From the NCBI GenBank assembly GCA_904420155.1, contig CAJFUH010000070.1, forward strand, positions 1 through 6,844: 6,844 nt of DNA. Direction: 5' to 3'. Position 1 is the first letter of the stretch, and each line of letters begins with the position of its first letter. A program made the translations under genes and the position numbers. The stretch comes from an uncultured Clostridia bacterium. GTDB lineage: Bacteria > Bacillota > Clostridia > Oscillospirales > Acutalibacteraceae. The notes below the pieces were generated by a model, which saw only the letters and a list, made by a program, of their open reading frames with translations, was not told the origin of the DNA and made no database searches. Below are positions 1-5,928 of the stretch, in pieces.

Positions 1-1346
1 AGATCGAAACTAGCACAGGCAGGAGACAAGGCAACAATATCCCCAGAAGAAGTCTTTTCAAAAGCGGTTTGTACAGCCTCATCCATTGAATGTACCCGAA
101 TAATTTCTGGATTTCCCTTGCAATAAGAAATAGAATCTGTTACAGCTTTTTCAATTTTATCTGCAGTATTTCCAAGCAAAATGAGAAGTTTTACTTTGTC
201 TACAATAACTGGTCCTAAAGCGTCAAAGGGGATCTTCTTGTCATATCCCCCCGCAATTAGGACAATTTTTTGTGGGAAGAGCGATAAAGTACCTGAAATA
301 CAGCGGGTAGGGCTAGAGGCGATGGAATCATTGTAATAGCGCACGCCATGCAATTCTCTTACCAATTCGGTGCGATGTTCTACCCCACCGAAGGTTTTAG
401 CAACCTGTACCATCGCCTCTAAAGGAACAATTTCCCAAAGTGCAGTAATTGCCGCTAAATAATTTTCTACGTTATGAGCACCAGGAATCAAAATATCTTT
501 CGCCGCAAGGACAGGAATTTCTTTTCCATGATAGGACATAACCAATACTCCATCATCCCGCAGCCAGGCACCATTTTTACTGGGCTTTCTGCGGCTAAAT
601 AGCAACGTTTCCCCCCTTGTAACTGCGACAAATCCTTTGGTGATATCATTATCCAGATTTAGGACTGCACGGCCGAAAGCATTCTGATGAAGGAGAATAT
701 TCTTTTTAGCATCGATGTATTCCGCCATATCCTTATGTATGTCTAAGTGATTTGGCGTAATATTGGTAACTACAGCAATATCTGGGCTTTTTCTCATAGA
801 AATCAACTGGAAACTAGAAAGCTCCACAACCGCGATATCATCCGGCTGGATATCCTCAATATCCGGCAACAATGGATGACCAATATTACCTCCTAAATGT
901 ACACGTTTTCCAGAAGCTTTTAACATTTCAGATATAATAGTTGTTGTGGTAGTTTTTCCGTCGCTACCAGTGACGGCTACTATTTTACAGGGACAAAGGT
1001 CAAAGAAAACTTCCATTTCTGAAGTGACCACTACCCCATTCTGTCTTGCTTGTTCCAATTCTGGCATGTGATATTTCATACCAGGTGTACGAAATATCAC
1101 ATCTGCATTCAGATTCTTTAAATAATCCTCGCCCAAACATAATGTAATGTTTTGTTTCTCTAATCTTTGGGCTTTTTCTCCTAATTCTTCTTTAGTCTTT
1201 TTGTCACACGCTAGCACATATGCTCCCTTTTTATGGAACATTTCAATTAAAGGAAGGTTACTCCCTCCAATTCCGCAAAAGGCAATTCGTTTTCCCTTTA
1301 TCTCCTGAAAAAAACGTTCTACTCGATCTCCAGTCCATTCTCCCAT
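1..1346 (-). CDS. murD: UDP-N-acetylmuramoylalanine--D-glutamate ligase (MurD), C-terminus off the left edge
   Basis: MurD is the cytoplasmic Mur ligase that adds D-glutamate to UDP-MurNAc-L-Ala using ATP, in peptidoglycan precursor synthesis. I translated 448 residues from the ATG at 1346. Visible motifs are an N-terminal Rossmann-type start (IAFCGIGGSN, about 21-30), the ATP loop GSDGKTTT (127-134), GGNIGHPLL (152-160), ELSSFQL (175-181), NHLDIHK (199-205), the region of the carbamylated lysine (DAKKNI, 212-217), HNVENYLAA (291-299), EHRTE (323-327), DSIASSP (340-346) and SPACASFD (441-448). The family is usually about 450-460 residues, so only roughly the last 10-20 residues are cut off by the window. 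GSDGK in place of the commoner GTNGK is, as far as I recall, typical of clostridial MurD. The ribosome site is weak (GGGGG at 1357-1361, 10 nt before the ATG). The gene is divergent from rnpB and has its own promoter. Confidence 0.96.
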   Translation of the reverse strand, partial: MGEWTGDRVERFFQEIKGKRIAFCGIGGSNLPLIEMFHKKGAYVLACDKKTKEELGEKAQRLEKQNITLCLGEDYLKNLNADVIFRTPGMKYHMPELEQARQNGVVVTSEMEVFFDLCPCKIVAVTGSDGKTTTTTIISEMLKASGKRVHLGGNIGHPLLPDIEDIQPDDIAVVELSSFQLISMRKSPDIAVVTNITPNHLDIHKDMAEYIDAKKNILLHQNAFGRAVLNLDNDITKGFVAVTRGETLLFSRRKPSKNGAWLRDDGVLVMSYHGKEIPVLAAKDILIPGAHNVENYLAAITALWEIVPLEAMVQVAKTFGGVEHRTELVRELHGVRYYNDSIASSPTRCISGTLSLFPQKIVLIAGGYDKKIPFDALGPVIVDKVKLLILLGNTADKIEKAVTDSISYCKGNPEIIRVHSMDEAVQTAFEKTSSGDIVALSPACASFD

Positions 1347-1397
1347 TTTCTATTTACCCCCAGATATTTTCATTTCTAATTCTTGTCAATAGGTATT

Positions 1398-1426
1398 ATT
1401 ATACTTTTTTATTCTCAAAATATCAA
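1398..1426 (-). promoter_or_regulatory. Predicted sigma-A promoter of murD
   Basis: On the minus strand a TTGATA -35 box (1421-1426) and a perfect TATAAT -10 box (1398-1403) are separated by exactly 17 nt. Transcription would start near 1391, giving a leader of about 45 nt before the murD ATG at 1346. The assignment rests on consensus match and position only. Confidence 0.75.
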
Positions 1427-1443
1427 CAAGACAAAATAAAATA

Positions 1444-1472
1444 TTGACACGATATCATGTATATACTAAAAT
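1444..1472 (+). promoter_or_regulatory. Predicted sigma-A promoter of rnpB
   Basis: A perfect TTGACA -35 box (1444-1449) is followed after 17 nt by TAAAAT (1467-1472), five of six matches to the -10 consensus. Counting about 7 nt downstream places the start near 1479, which coincides with the 5' strand of the RNase P P1 helix. The -35 box is back to back with the murD -35 box, 17 bp away. Confidence 0.8.
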
Positions 1473-1478
1473 AGCTAT

Positions 1479-1825
1479 GCGAGCAGGCCGAACAGCTGCG
1501 GGTATAGCGCCGAAAGGCCATATCCGAGGAAAGTCCGAGCTCCACAGGGCAGGATAACGGCTAACCGCCGCCGGGGGCGACCCTAGGGAAAGTGCAACAG
1601 AGAAATACCGCCGTTTTTACGGTAAGGATGGAAAGGCGAGGTAAGAGCTCACCAGCGTATAGGAAACTATACGGCTCTGCAAACCCTATCCGGAGCAACA
1701 CCGTAGAGAAGCAAAAGCGTTTGCCCGACGTGCTTCGAGAAGGTGGCATTGAGCTGTGATGGTAACATCCAGCCAAGATAGATGGCTGTTCAAGACAGAA
1801 CTCGGCTTATAGGCCTGGTCGAACC
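1479..1825 (+). ncRNA. rnpB: RNase P RNA, bacterial class A
   Basis: This is the catalytic RNA of RNase P, which trims the 5' leader from precursor tRNAs together with the RnpA protein. The conserved core is easy to read: GAGGAAAGTCCG (1526-1537, P4 5' strand), the GGGCAGGATAACGGCTAAC region after it, AGTGCAACAGAGA (1591-1603), GGTAAGGATGG (1621-1631) followed by the GAGGTAAGAGCTCACC hairpin, the GGT of the L15 loop (1742-1744) that pairs with tRNA CCA, and AGATAGATGGCTGTT (1776-1790) with ACAGAACTCGGCTTAT (1795-1810) closing the core. Overall order matches the E. coli-type class A RNA. P1 is formed by 1481-1489 with 1812-1820 (gagcaggcc with ggcctggtc, one G-G mismatch). The 5' end is set by the promoter; the mature 3' end is uncertain by several bases, since P1 closes at 1820 and the terminator starts at 1834. 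Confidence 0.97.
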
Positions 1826-1833
1826 TTTTTGAT

Positions 1834-1880
1834 AAAGCACCAAATTTCTTTGTTAAGGGATATTTGGTGCTTTTATTTTT
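1834..1880 (+). terminator. Intrinsic terminator of rnpB
   Basis: A perfect 12-bp stem (1834-1845 with 1862-1873, aaagcaccaaat and its complement) encloses a 16-nt loop and runs straight into a T-rich tract (TTTTATTTTTAT, from 1871). It lies just after the P1 helix of RNase P RNA, as expected for the end of the primary transcript before 3' trimming. Confidence 0.9.
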
Positions 1881-1920
1881 ATCTTATTCTAAAAAAGAAC
1901 CCTTTTTTCAATCCCTTAAT

Positions 1921-1927
1921 TTAAGGA
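1921..1927 (+). promoter_or_regulatory. Ribosome binding site that sets the phosphatase start
   Basis: TTAAGGAG ends 8 nt before the ATG at 1936. The same frame stays open back to a TTG at 1864, but that codon lies inside the rnpB terminator stem and has no ribosome site, so the ATG at 1936 is the true start. Confidence 0.85.
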
Positions 1928-1935
1928 GCATAGTT

Positions 1936-2472
1936 ATGAAAGTATATGTCGCTCGTCATGGTCAAACAGAATGGAACGTTCTTAATAAAGTCTGTGGAAG
2001 AACAGATATTGGATTGACCCAGGAAGGATTTCAACAGGCAAAAGAACTTTCCAATCATATTGCAACATATAAAATACAGATAATTATCTCTTCCCCTCTG
2101 AAGAGAGCCATTCAGACAGCACAAGTGGTATCTCAAGAGAATAATATTCCATATCTTATCGATAAAAGATTAATCGAACAGGATTATGGAATTTTTGAAG
2201 GGGTCGATCGAAAGAATACAGATTTCTTAGAGAATAAAAAGCAATTTGCCTTTCGATATCCTTATGGAGAATCTATGATGCAAGTAGCATACCGCACTTA
2301 CGGCTTATTAGAAGAAATAAAAAATATTTATAAACGGAAAAATGTGCTGTTAGTATGCCACGGAGGAGTAGCTCGAGTGATTCACACTTATTTTAGAGAT
2401 ATAAAAAACGAAGATTTTTTCCTGTTTAGTTTAGAAAACTGCCATTGTCTCGAATATGAATTCAAAGAGTAA
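1936..2472 (+). CDS. Histidine phosphatase family protein (phosphoglycerate mutase-like)
   Basis: A 178-residue protein of the histidine phosphatase superfamily, which transfers phosphate through a phospho-histidine. The signature RHGQT is at residues 7-11, with H8 the expected phospho-acceptor; a second arginine is R57 in SSPLKRAIQTA; E81 in LIEQDYGIFEG fits the acid/base position; and the second catalytic histidine is H142 in VCHGG. All four active-site elements are present and the length suits a stand-alone small phosphatase. Substrate cannot be told from sequence: cofactor-type mutases, alpha-ribazole phosphatases (CobC) and general sugar or nucleotide phosphatases share this fold, and no cobalamin genes are nearby. 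There is no signal peptide, so it should be cytoplasmic. No convincing promoter is seen between the rnpB terminator and the gene, so transcription may come from terminator readthrough or a weak promoter. It looks intact. Confidence 0.93.
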   Translation: MKVYVARHGQTEWNVLNKVCGRTDIGLTQEGFQQAKELSNHIATYKIQIIISSPLKRAIQTAQVVSQENNIPYLIDKRLIEQDYGIFEGVDRKNTDFLENKKQFAFRYPYGESMMQVAYRTYGLLEEIKNIYKRKNVLLVCHGGVARVIHTYFRDIKNEDFFLFSLENCHCLEYEFKE

Positions 2473-2540
2473 AAAATTAGTGTAACAGGCAGCATGGCGG
2501 ATACTATATTTTAGTACGATCTGATGTCTGTATAAACCTA

Positions 2541-2642
2541 TTACTTGCTGCCCATAAACGGGTTTTTTAGAAGTTTTCCAAGCTGTTCTCCTGCCTTATC
2601 CTCTTCTAACTGTCTTCGGCTATACTCTTTTATCTTTTTCAC
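2541..2642 (-). pseudogene. Unrecognised short coding tail (probable C-terminal remnant)
   Basis: On the minus strand a frame ending in TAA at 2541 is open upstream to 2693. From a GTG at 2642 it reads a strongly charged 33-residue stretch (MKKIKEYSRRQ, then LEEDKAGEQ, then LGKLLKNPFMGSK) that looks like a real amphipathic helix, not random sequence. I do not recognise the family. It lies downstream of the decayed NusG-II gene in the same direction and may be the C-terminal end of the next gene in the old operon, with the upstream part lost. A weak purine stretch precedes the GTG but is not a convincing ribosome site. Whether it is still translated is unknown. Confidence 0.35.
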
Positions 2643-2659
2643 ATTCTTTCCCGCTGTAT

Positions 2660-2998
2660 CTACATACTGAGAAGGACCGTTGGCACAAAGTTTTTATAAT
2701 CGAATAGAGGGAATGATTAATCCTCCTCCACTCCTTCTGGTATACTGTTTGATACCAAGACAGTACTCCGCCTCCAGCATATGGATTTGGTTATTTTTGA
2801 TTTCTATGGTGTTGCCCTTACCCTAAATATTGCACTTCTATAGTTTGGTATTCTGCCTGCGCCAGATTTATCTGATACAGCACTGGCCTGAACAATTTCT
2901 ACTAGATTGGTATTGGGATGCTACAGCACCAGAATGTTACCCAAAATGCCGATAAGTATAAGACTCCCAACCAAGATAAACGGCTATTTTCTATTCAT
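2660..2998 (-). pseudogene. NusG domain II-containing protein, degraded by stops and frameshifts
   Basis: Members of this family are small, membrane-anchored extracytoplasmic proteins often encoded beside apbE. The remnant starts at ATG 2998, which overlaps the apbE stop as ATGA. It reads MNRK, a TAG (2984-2986), then a hydrophobic membrane segment (PFILVGSLILIGILGNILVL), then a second TAG (2921-2923). The frame then shifts near 2884 to VLYQINLAQAEYQTIEVQYLG, and again through one extra base at 2820 to KGNTIEIKNNQIHMLEAE. After that the cysteine-containing consensus region is garbled; a possible trace of the usual CLPNR ending lies near 2670-2690. Two in-frame stops and at least two frameshifts make a functional product very unlikely. 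The family call is from my memory of its pattern (a short anchor, then a strand-rich domain with GNxxEI...xxHMxEA). Confidence 0.72.
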
Positions 2999-3335
2999 GA
3001 TTCTAATACTTGGACAGTTTCTTCCCGTCCCTCGCTCAGAGTAAACTTGTCTGCGATCCCTTCCGTCAGAATAATCTCGTTTTCATCAGTGACCAGCAGC
3101 ATATCGAATCCGCCATTTCCCCGCCAATAAGCTTCTGCTTGTTCCGCGCCTATAATAAACAGAGCTGTAGAGAGCGCATCACACATTTTGCCCTCTTTCC
3201 CGACAATGGTAACAGACTGCAGACCGCTGCTTGCAGGATAGCCGGTAGATGGATCGAGAATGTGCCAGTAAGTGTTTCCGTCTTCATCTTTAAAATAGTT
3301 TTCATAACCACCGATAGATAAATTCCCTTCTGAGA
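2995..3335 (-). pseudogene. ApbE FAD:protein FMN transferase, C-terminal third only
   Basis: ApbE proteins transfer FMN from FAD to threonine residues of extracytoplasmic or membrane flavoproteins such as Rnf/Nqr subunits and FMN-binding-domain proteins. The reading frame is open from a GTG at 3363 (122 codons), and recognisable homology begins at about GNLSIGGYENYF. It contains the signature HILDPSTGYPA, then LQSVTIVG, then CDALSTALF, whose Asp and Thr match the metal-binding D...T pair of the family. The C-terminus is complete. Full ApbE proteins are about 300-350 residues, so the FAD-binding N-terminal two thirds are missing, replaced directly by the tail of a NUDIX gene. The remaining frame has no stop or frameshift, so truncation is the only visible lesion. 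Activity is not expected. The TGA stop overlaps the ATG of the NusG-II remnant, a trace of the original translational coupling. Confidence 0.85.
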
Positions 3336-3343
3336 ACACCCAT

Positions 3344-3699
3344 CTATGCTCCCTCCTTTTCACGAGCCAATGGATGCGCTTTTAGTTCGCTTCGTTCCAG
3401 CCAAGATACTTTTCCCTCACCAGATGGCTGTAAGGCACCATGAAACTGGTTTGTCTTATAAAGCAAGATCACACACCGGGCCCCGCAGTCTCTTGAAACT
3501 GCTTAATCCCACAAAGAACTGGTTTTTGTATGTGATAACTCGTTTCCTCATAGACCTTCCGCTTTACAGATTCTACAAATGATTTGCCCCGCTCTACATG
3601 GCCTCCGGGAAAGGCGATTGTTCCATTACACTCCTGAATAAGGACTCTGTTTTGGTTGTCATACACCATACATAGCATTGTAAAAATCGCTTGTTCCAT
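3344..3699 (-). pseudogene. NUDIX hydrolase (8-oxo-dGTP diphosphatase-like), frameshifted and C-terminally truncated
   Basis: NUDIX hydrolases cleave nucleoside diphosphates linked to another moiety; this one resembles the small MutT/8-oxo-dGTP type of Clostridia and streptococci. It starts at ATG 3699 (MEQAIFTMLCMVYD) after a strong ribosome site. The frame runs through TIAFPGGHVERGKSF to GIKQFQETAGP and hits a stop at about 3470. Missing a single base near 3479-3483, the protein continues in the next frame as CVILLYKTNQFHGALQPSGEGKVSWLERSELKA-type sequence to TAG at 3344. The NUDIX box (GX5EX7REUXEEXGU) is damaged: Glu after GX5 is Lys, RE is RK and the Gly after EE(T) is Ser, although the EE pair remains. 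The C-terminus ends about 30 residues early against the ApbE remnant. Together these indicate a pseudogene. Confidence 0.8.
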
Positions 3700-3706
3700 A
3701 GAGATG

Positions 3707-3713
3707 CTCCTTT
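3707..3713 (-). promoter_or_regulatory. Ribosome binding site of the NUDIX remnant
   Basis: AAAGGAG on the minus strand lies 7 nt before the ATG at 3699. It fixes the NUDIX start there, although the same frame is open further upstream to codons just after the aldo/keto reductase stop. Confidence 0.75.
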
Positions 3714-3831
3714 CATTCGTAATATTCTGGCGCAAGACTAGCTCTGGATCATAGTTACCATTATCAACCAGTGTATCTTGATAGGTTTCCAGCACCTTTA
3801 CAGGAAAAAATATAGTTTTATAGCTAGACTC

Positions 3832-4878
3832 TTATGTTCTTTCTATATTTTGATTGCCAGTAGACCAGACGTGCTGTTTTTTTGCCGCCGCCGGTGTGTT
3901 TTGGGCCATCACGCCGACTAATCTATGGGGAATGTATTCTTCCTCCAAATAGGTGATTTCATCAGGAGACAAGATCAGATCAACCGCTTTCGCTGCACCT
4001 TCAATGTGATGCAGCTTGGTAGCGCCCACCACAGGGGAAGTAACCTTGGTCAGCAGCCATGCCAAAGAAATCTCAGTCATGGATACGCCTTGTTTGTCGG
4101 CCAACTCTGCCACTCGATTGATAATGGCTGCGTCCTGTTCTGCGGTAGCGTGATACTTGAATTTCGCGTAACTGTCTTCTTCCAACCGCTTGGAAGTCTC
4201 TCCGGGATGCTTGGAAAGCCGTCCGCCCGCCAAAGCACTATATGGAGTCATGGCAATGTTGTCCTCGGCGCAGAGCTTGGCCATCTCCCGTTCTTCTTCC
4301 CGGAAGATCAGATTGTAGTGCCCCTGAATGGAAACGAACTTGACGAAGCCCTCGTTTTCGGCCAGCGCATTTGCTTTGGCTAGCTGATAGGCAAAGCAGT
4401 TGGAAATGCCGATGTACCGAACCTTTCCTGCTTTCACCACGCGGTTGAGCCCATCCATAATGTCGTAGAGAGGCGTCTCATAATCCCACATATGATAGAT
4501 ATATAGGTCAATATACTCCAGCCCAAGATTTTTCAGACTGGTGTTGACCATCTGCTCAATGTGCTGTTGGCCAGTGATACCGGCAGCGATTTCATCCTGA
4601 GTGCGGGGCAGGAATTTGGTGGCCACCACCACATCCTCCCTCTTTGCAAAATCTCGGAGTGCCCGGCCCAAGTACTGCTCACTGGTGCCACTCTGGTAAC
4701 CGATAGCGGTATCAAAGAAGTTCACCCCAAGTTCTATCCCCCGTCGGATGATCGCGCGGGAGTGCTCCTCATCCAACGTCCAGCTATGTTGACCTTTTTT
4801 CGCATCTCCAAATCCCATACATCCCATGCAGATACGAGAAACCTTTAATTCCGAATTGCCAAGCTGTGTATACTGCAT
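3832..4878 (-). CDS. Aldo/keto reductase
   Basis: A 348-residue NADPH-dependent (inferred from family) oxidoreductase of the aldo/keto reductase superfamily, a cytoplasmic TIM-barrel enzyme reducing aldehydes or ketones. The catalytic tetrad is complete: D56 and Y61 in FFDTAIGY, K88 in VVATKF, and H129 in LYIYHMWD. Other family marks are the N-terminal QLGNSELKVSRICMGCMG, GKVRYIGISN (151-160), SIQGHYNL (183-190), TPYSALAGGRL (211-221) and the cofactor-phosphate region SPVVGATKLHHIEGA (281-295). Length matches the bacterial YajO/IolS-like group. The ATG at 4878 follows AAGGAGG with 8-nt spacing, and that ribosome site starts right at the cupin stop codon, leaving only 13 bp between the genes, so the two are cotranscribed and probably translationally linked. 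The natural substrate is not evident. No lesion is seen. Confidence 0.95.
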   Translation of the reverse strand: MQYTQLGNSELKVSRICMGCMGFGDAKKGQHSWTLDEEHSRAIIRRGIELGVNFFDTAIGYQSGTSEQYLGRALRDFAKREDVVVATKFLPRTQDEIAAGITGQQHIEQMVNTSLKNLGLEYIDLYIYHMWDYETPLYDIMDGLNRVVKAGKVRYIGISNCFAYQLAKANALAENEGFVKFVSIQGHYNLIFREEEREMAKLCAEDNIAMTPYSALAGGRLSKHPGETSKRLEEDSYAKFKYHATAEQDAAIINRVAELADKQGVSMTEISLAWLLTKVTSPVVGATKLHHIEGAAKAVDLILSPDEITYLEEEYIPHRLVGVMAQNTPAAAKKQHVWSTGNQNIERT

Positions 4879-4891
4879 TTAGCTTTCCTCC

Positions 4892-5329
4892 TTACTCCAA
4901 GCCGGCGTAAGCTTCATCATCCACTGCCTCCAGCCACTCATTAGAGGTTTCCTCACCTGGTACCTCAATGGCGATATGGGAGAACCAACTGTCCTTCTTT
5001 GCGCCATGCCAGTGTTTAACTTCTGCCGGAATGGTGATGACAGTTCCCGGCGTGAGGCTCACAGCGTCCTTGCCCTCCTCTTGATACCAGCCTTCGCCTG
5101 CCGTGCAGACAAGAATCTGTCCGCCACCGCTCTTGGCGTGATGGATGTGCCAGTTGTTCCTGCAACCGGGCTCAAAGGTGACATTAGCAAGGAATACCGG
5201 GCACTTGCCCGCTTCTGTTAATGGGTTCAGATAGGAATTGCCGATGAAATACTGGGAATAGGCCGTATTTGTATTTCCCAAGCCGAAAACATTTTCCTTG
5301 TTAAATAAGGTTTTGTCGTTAATACGCAT
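4892..5329 (-). CDS. Cupin domain protein (carboxymuconolactone decarboxylase-associated type)
   Basis: A 145-residue single-domain cupin, a small beta-barrel metal-binding protein. Motif 1 is WHIHHAKSGGGQIL with H61 and H63 as likely metal ligands and Q71 where many cupins have Glu; motif 2 is PGTVITIPAEVKHWHG with H106 or H108 as the remaining ligand. The DSWFSHIAIEVPGE and SNEWLEAVDDEAY stretches are characteristic of the cupins found beside or fused to carboxymuconolactone decarboxylase domains in Clostridia (from memory of the family). No decarboxylase domain is present here. The enzymatic role, if any, is unknown. The start at 5329 has AAGGAG (5337-5342) at 7-nt spacing. The gene begins 22 bp after the stop of the alpha/beta hydrolase remnant and shares an operon with the downstream aldo/keto reductase. 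It looks intact. Confidence 0.92.
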   Translation of the reverse strand: MRINDKTLFNKENVFGLGNTNTAYSQYFIGNSYLNPLTEAGKCPVFLANVTFEPGCRNNWHIHHAKSGGGQILVCTAGEGWYQEEGKDAVSLTPGTVITIPAEVKHWHGAKKDSWFSHIAIEVPGEETSNEWLEAVDDEAYAGLE

Positions 5330-5351
5330 AAAAACACTCCTTGATATAAAT

Positions 5352-5599
5352 TTAGATATAGAAATAGTTCACGCACATAGGTACCCACATGCGGACATTA
5401 GGGTTTTCCTCGTTGAGCTTTTGGGCTTCCGCATTGTAAAACTTAGGTTTATTGCAAACCGACATCCCATGCTCTCCGTCTTGGAAAAGATGCAGTTCAA
5501 AGGGAAGATCATCCTTTTTCTTGTTTTGAAATAAATACACAATTCATGTGCTAGCATTGGTAAACGGTCCAGCCATTTCAAATTGTTGAATGACAGCAT
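5352..5599 (-). pseudogene. Alpha/beta hydrolase, C-terminal remnant
   Basis: The minus strand preserves the end of an alpha/beta hydrolase of the acetyl esterase/xylan esterase-like group. The clearest part is LPFELHLFQDGEHGMSV, where the His of GEHG is the usual catalytic histidine, followed by NPNVRMWVPMCVNYF and a TAA at 5352. Upstream, LDRLPMLAHELC (about 5540-5580) is in a different frame and fits the preceding family region (helix before the PFELH strand), implying a frameshift near 5540. The nucleophile serine and aspartate regions, which make up most of a protein of about 270 residues, are gone. The 5' end of the remnant adjoins the truncated flavodoxin directly. No activity is expected. 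It seems to be the product of a deletion joining two neighbouring genes. Confidence 0.72.
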
Positions 5600-5606
5600 T
5601 TATTTT

Positions 5607-5833
5607 TTACGCCAAGTCGGTATTGCCATCCTGAACCTCCCGTTTTACCTGTTCCAGTAGCTCTGGGAATGCCATAGGGTAAGGCTGCCATGGGTGAATC
5701 TCACACCAGTCGCCGCCAGTCACTCTCTGAATTTCCTGGGCAAATGGATGTTTCCTGAATAGGAGTAGGAAACGATAAGCTGACGGCTTCTTTTGGTTAT
5801 TTCACAGCTTTGTATCGTTTCTTTGCTCACCAT
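5607..5833 (-). pseudogene. Flavodoxin (second copy), N-terminal remnant with frameshift
   Basis: Flavodoxins are small FMN-binding electron carriers. From ATG 5833 the frame reads MVSKETIQSC and then SRQLIVSYSYSGN, matching the first beta strand and the FMN-phosphate loop (normally SxTGNT). A frameshift between about 5750 and 5744 moves the reading to FAQEIQRVTGGDWCEIHPWQPYP, a typical continuation for clostridial flavodoxins, and then to FPELLEQVKREVQDG, before a TAA at 5607. The C-terminal half (the PNWW loop and later strands) is absent, replaced by alpha/beta hydrolase sequence. It lies 95 nt downstream of the flavin reductase gene, with a hairpin between them. It is not the missing half of the other flavodoxin remnant at the right edge: the gene order is wrong for one gene split by an insertion, so these are two separate flavodoxins. 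Confidence 0.75.
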
Positions 5834-5860
5834 TCTTACCGTCCTGTTTTGATCATTCGG

Positions 5861-5889
5861 CTGCGTGGAAAGAACAACTTCCCACGCAG
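5861..5889 (-). repeat. Intercistronic hairpin (inverted repeat)
   Basis: Arms 5861-5872 (ctgcgtggaaag) and 5878-5889 (cttcccacgcag) are complementary over 12 positions, with one position that is A-C or G-U depending on strand, around a 5-nt loop. No T-run follows on either strand, so it is not a standard intrinsic terminator. Placed 39 nt after the flavin reductase stop, it could stabilise the 3' end of that message or be a relic attenuator. Confidence 0.6.
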
Positions 5890-5928
5890 TTCCCTGCTTT
5901 GGATGCGTTTTATGGAGCCTGCCACCAC

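Noticed and set aside
1462..1467. TATACT as the rnpB -10 box
   Set aside because: It gives only a 12-nt spacer from TTGACA; TAAAAT at 1467-1472 gives 17 nt and a start that matches the RNA 5' end.
1561..1776. Minus-strand reading frame within 1561-1776
   Set aside because: It is antisense to the RNase P RNA core, whose conservation explains the sequence.
1891..1908. Second terminator from the aaaaaag/ctttttt inverted repeat
   Set aside because: The 7-bp stem is almost all A-T with a 4-nt loop, so it is weak, and a much stronger terminator already lies upstream.
1864..1935. N-terminal extension of the phosphatase by 24 codons from a TTG
   Set aside because: It begins in the rnpB terminator stem, has no ribosome site, and the family motif VARHGQT follows directly from the ATG at 1936.
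2541..2580. Terminator for the phosphatase at cccataaacggg followed by six T
   Set aside because: The stem is only three G-C pairs, and the sequence lies in the coding tail on the other strand.
2921..2986. TAG codons in the NusG-II gene read through as an amino acid (recoding)
   Set aside because: The same gene carries frameshifts and the neighbouring genes are truncated, so ordinary decay is simpler.
3925..4383. Plus-strand reading frame of 152 codons
   Set aside because: It lies wholly opposite the intact aldo/keto reductase and shows no recognisable motif; it is a shadow frame.
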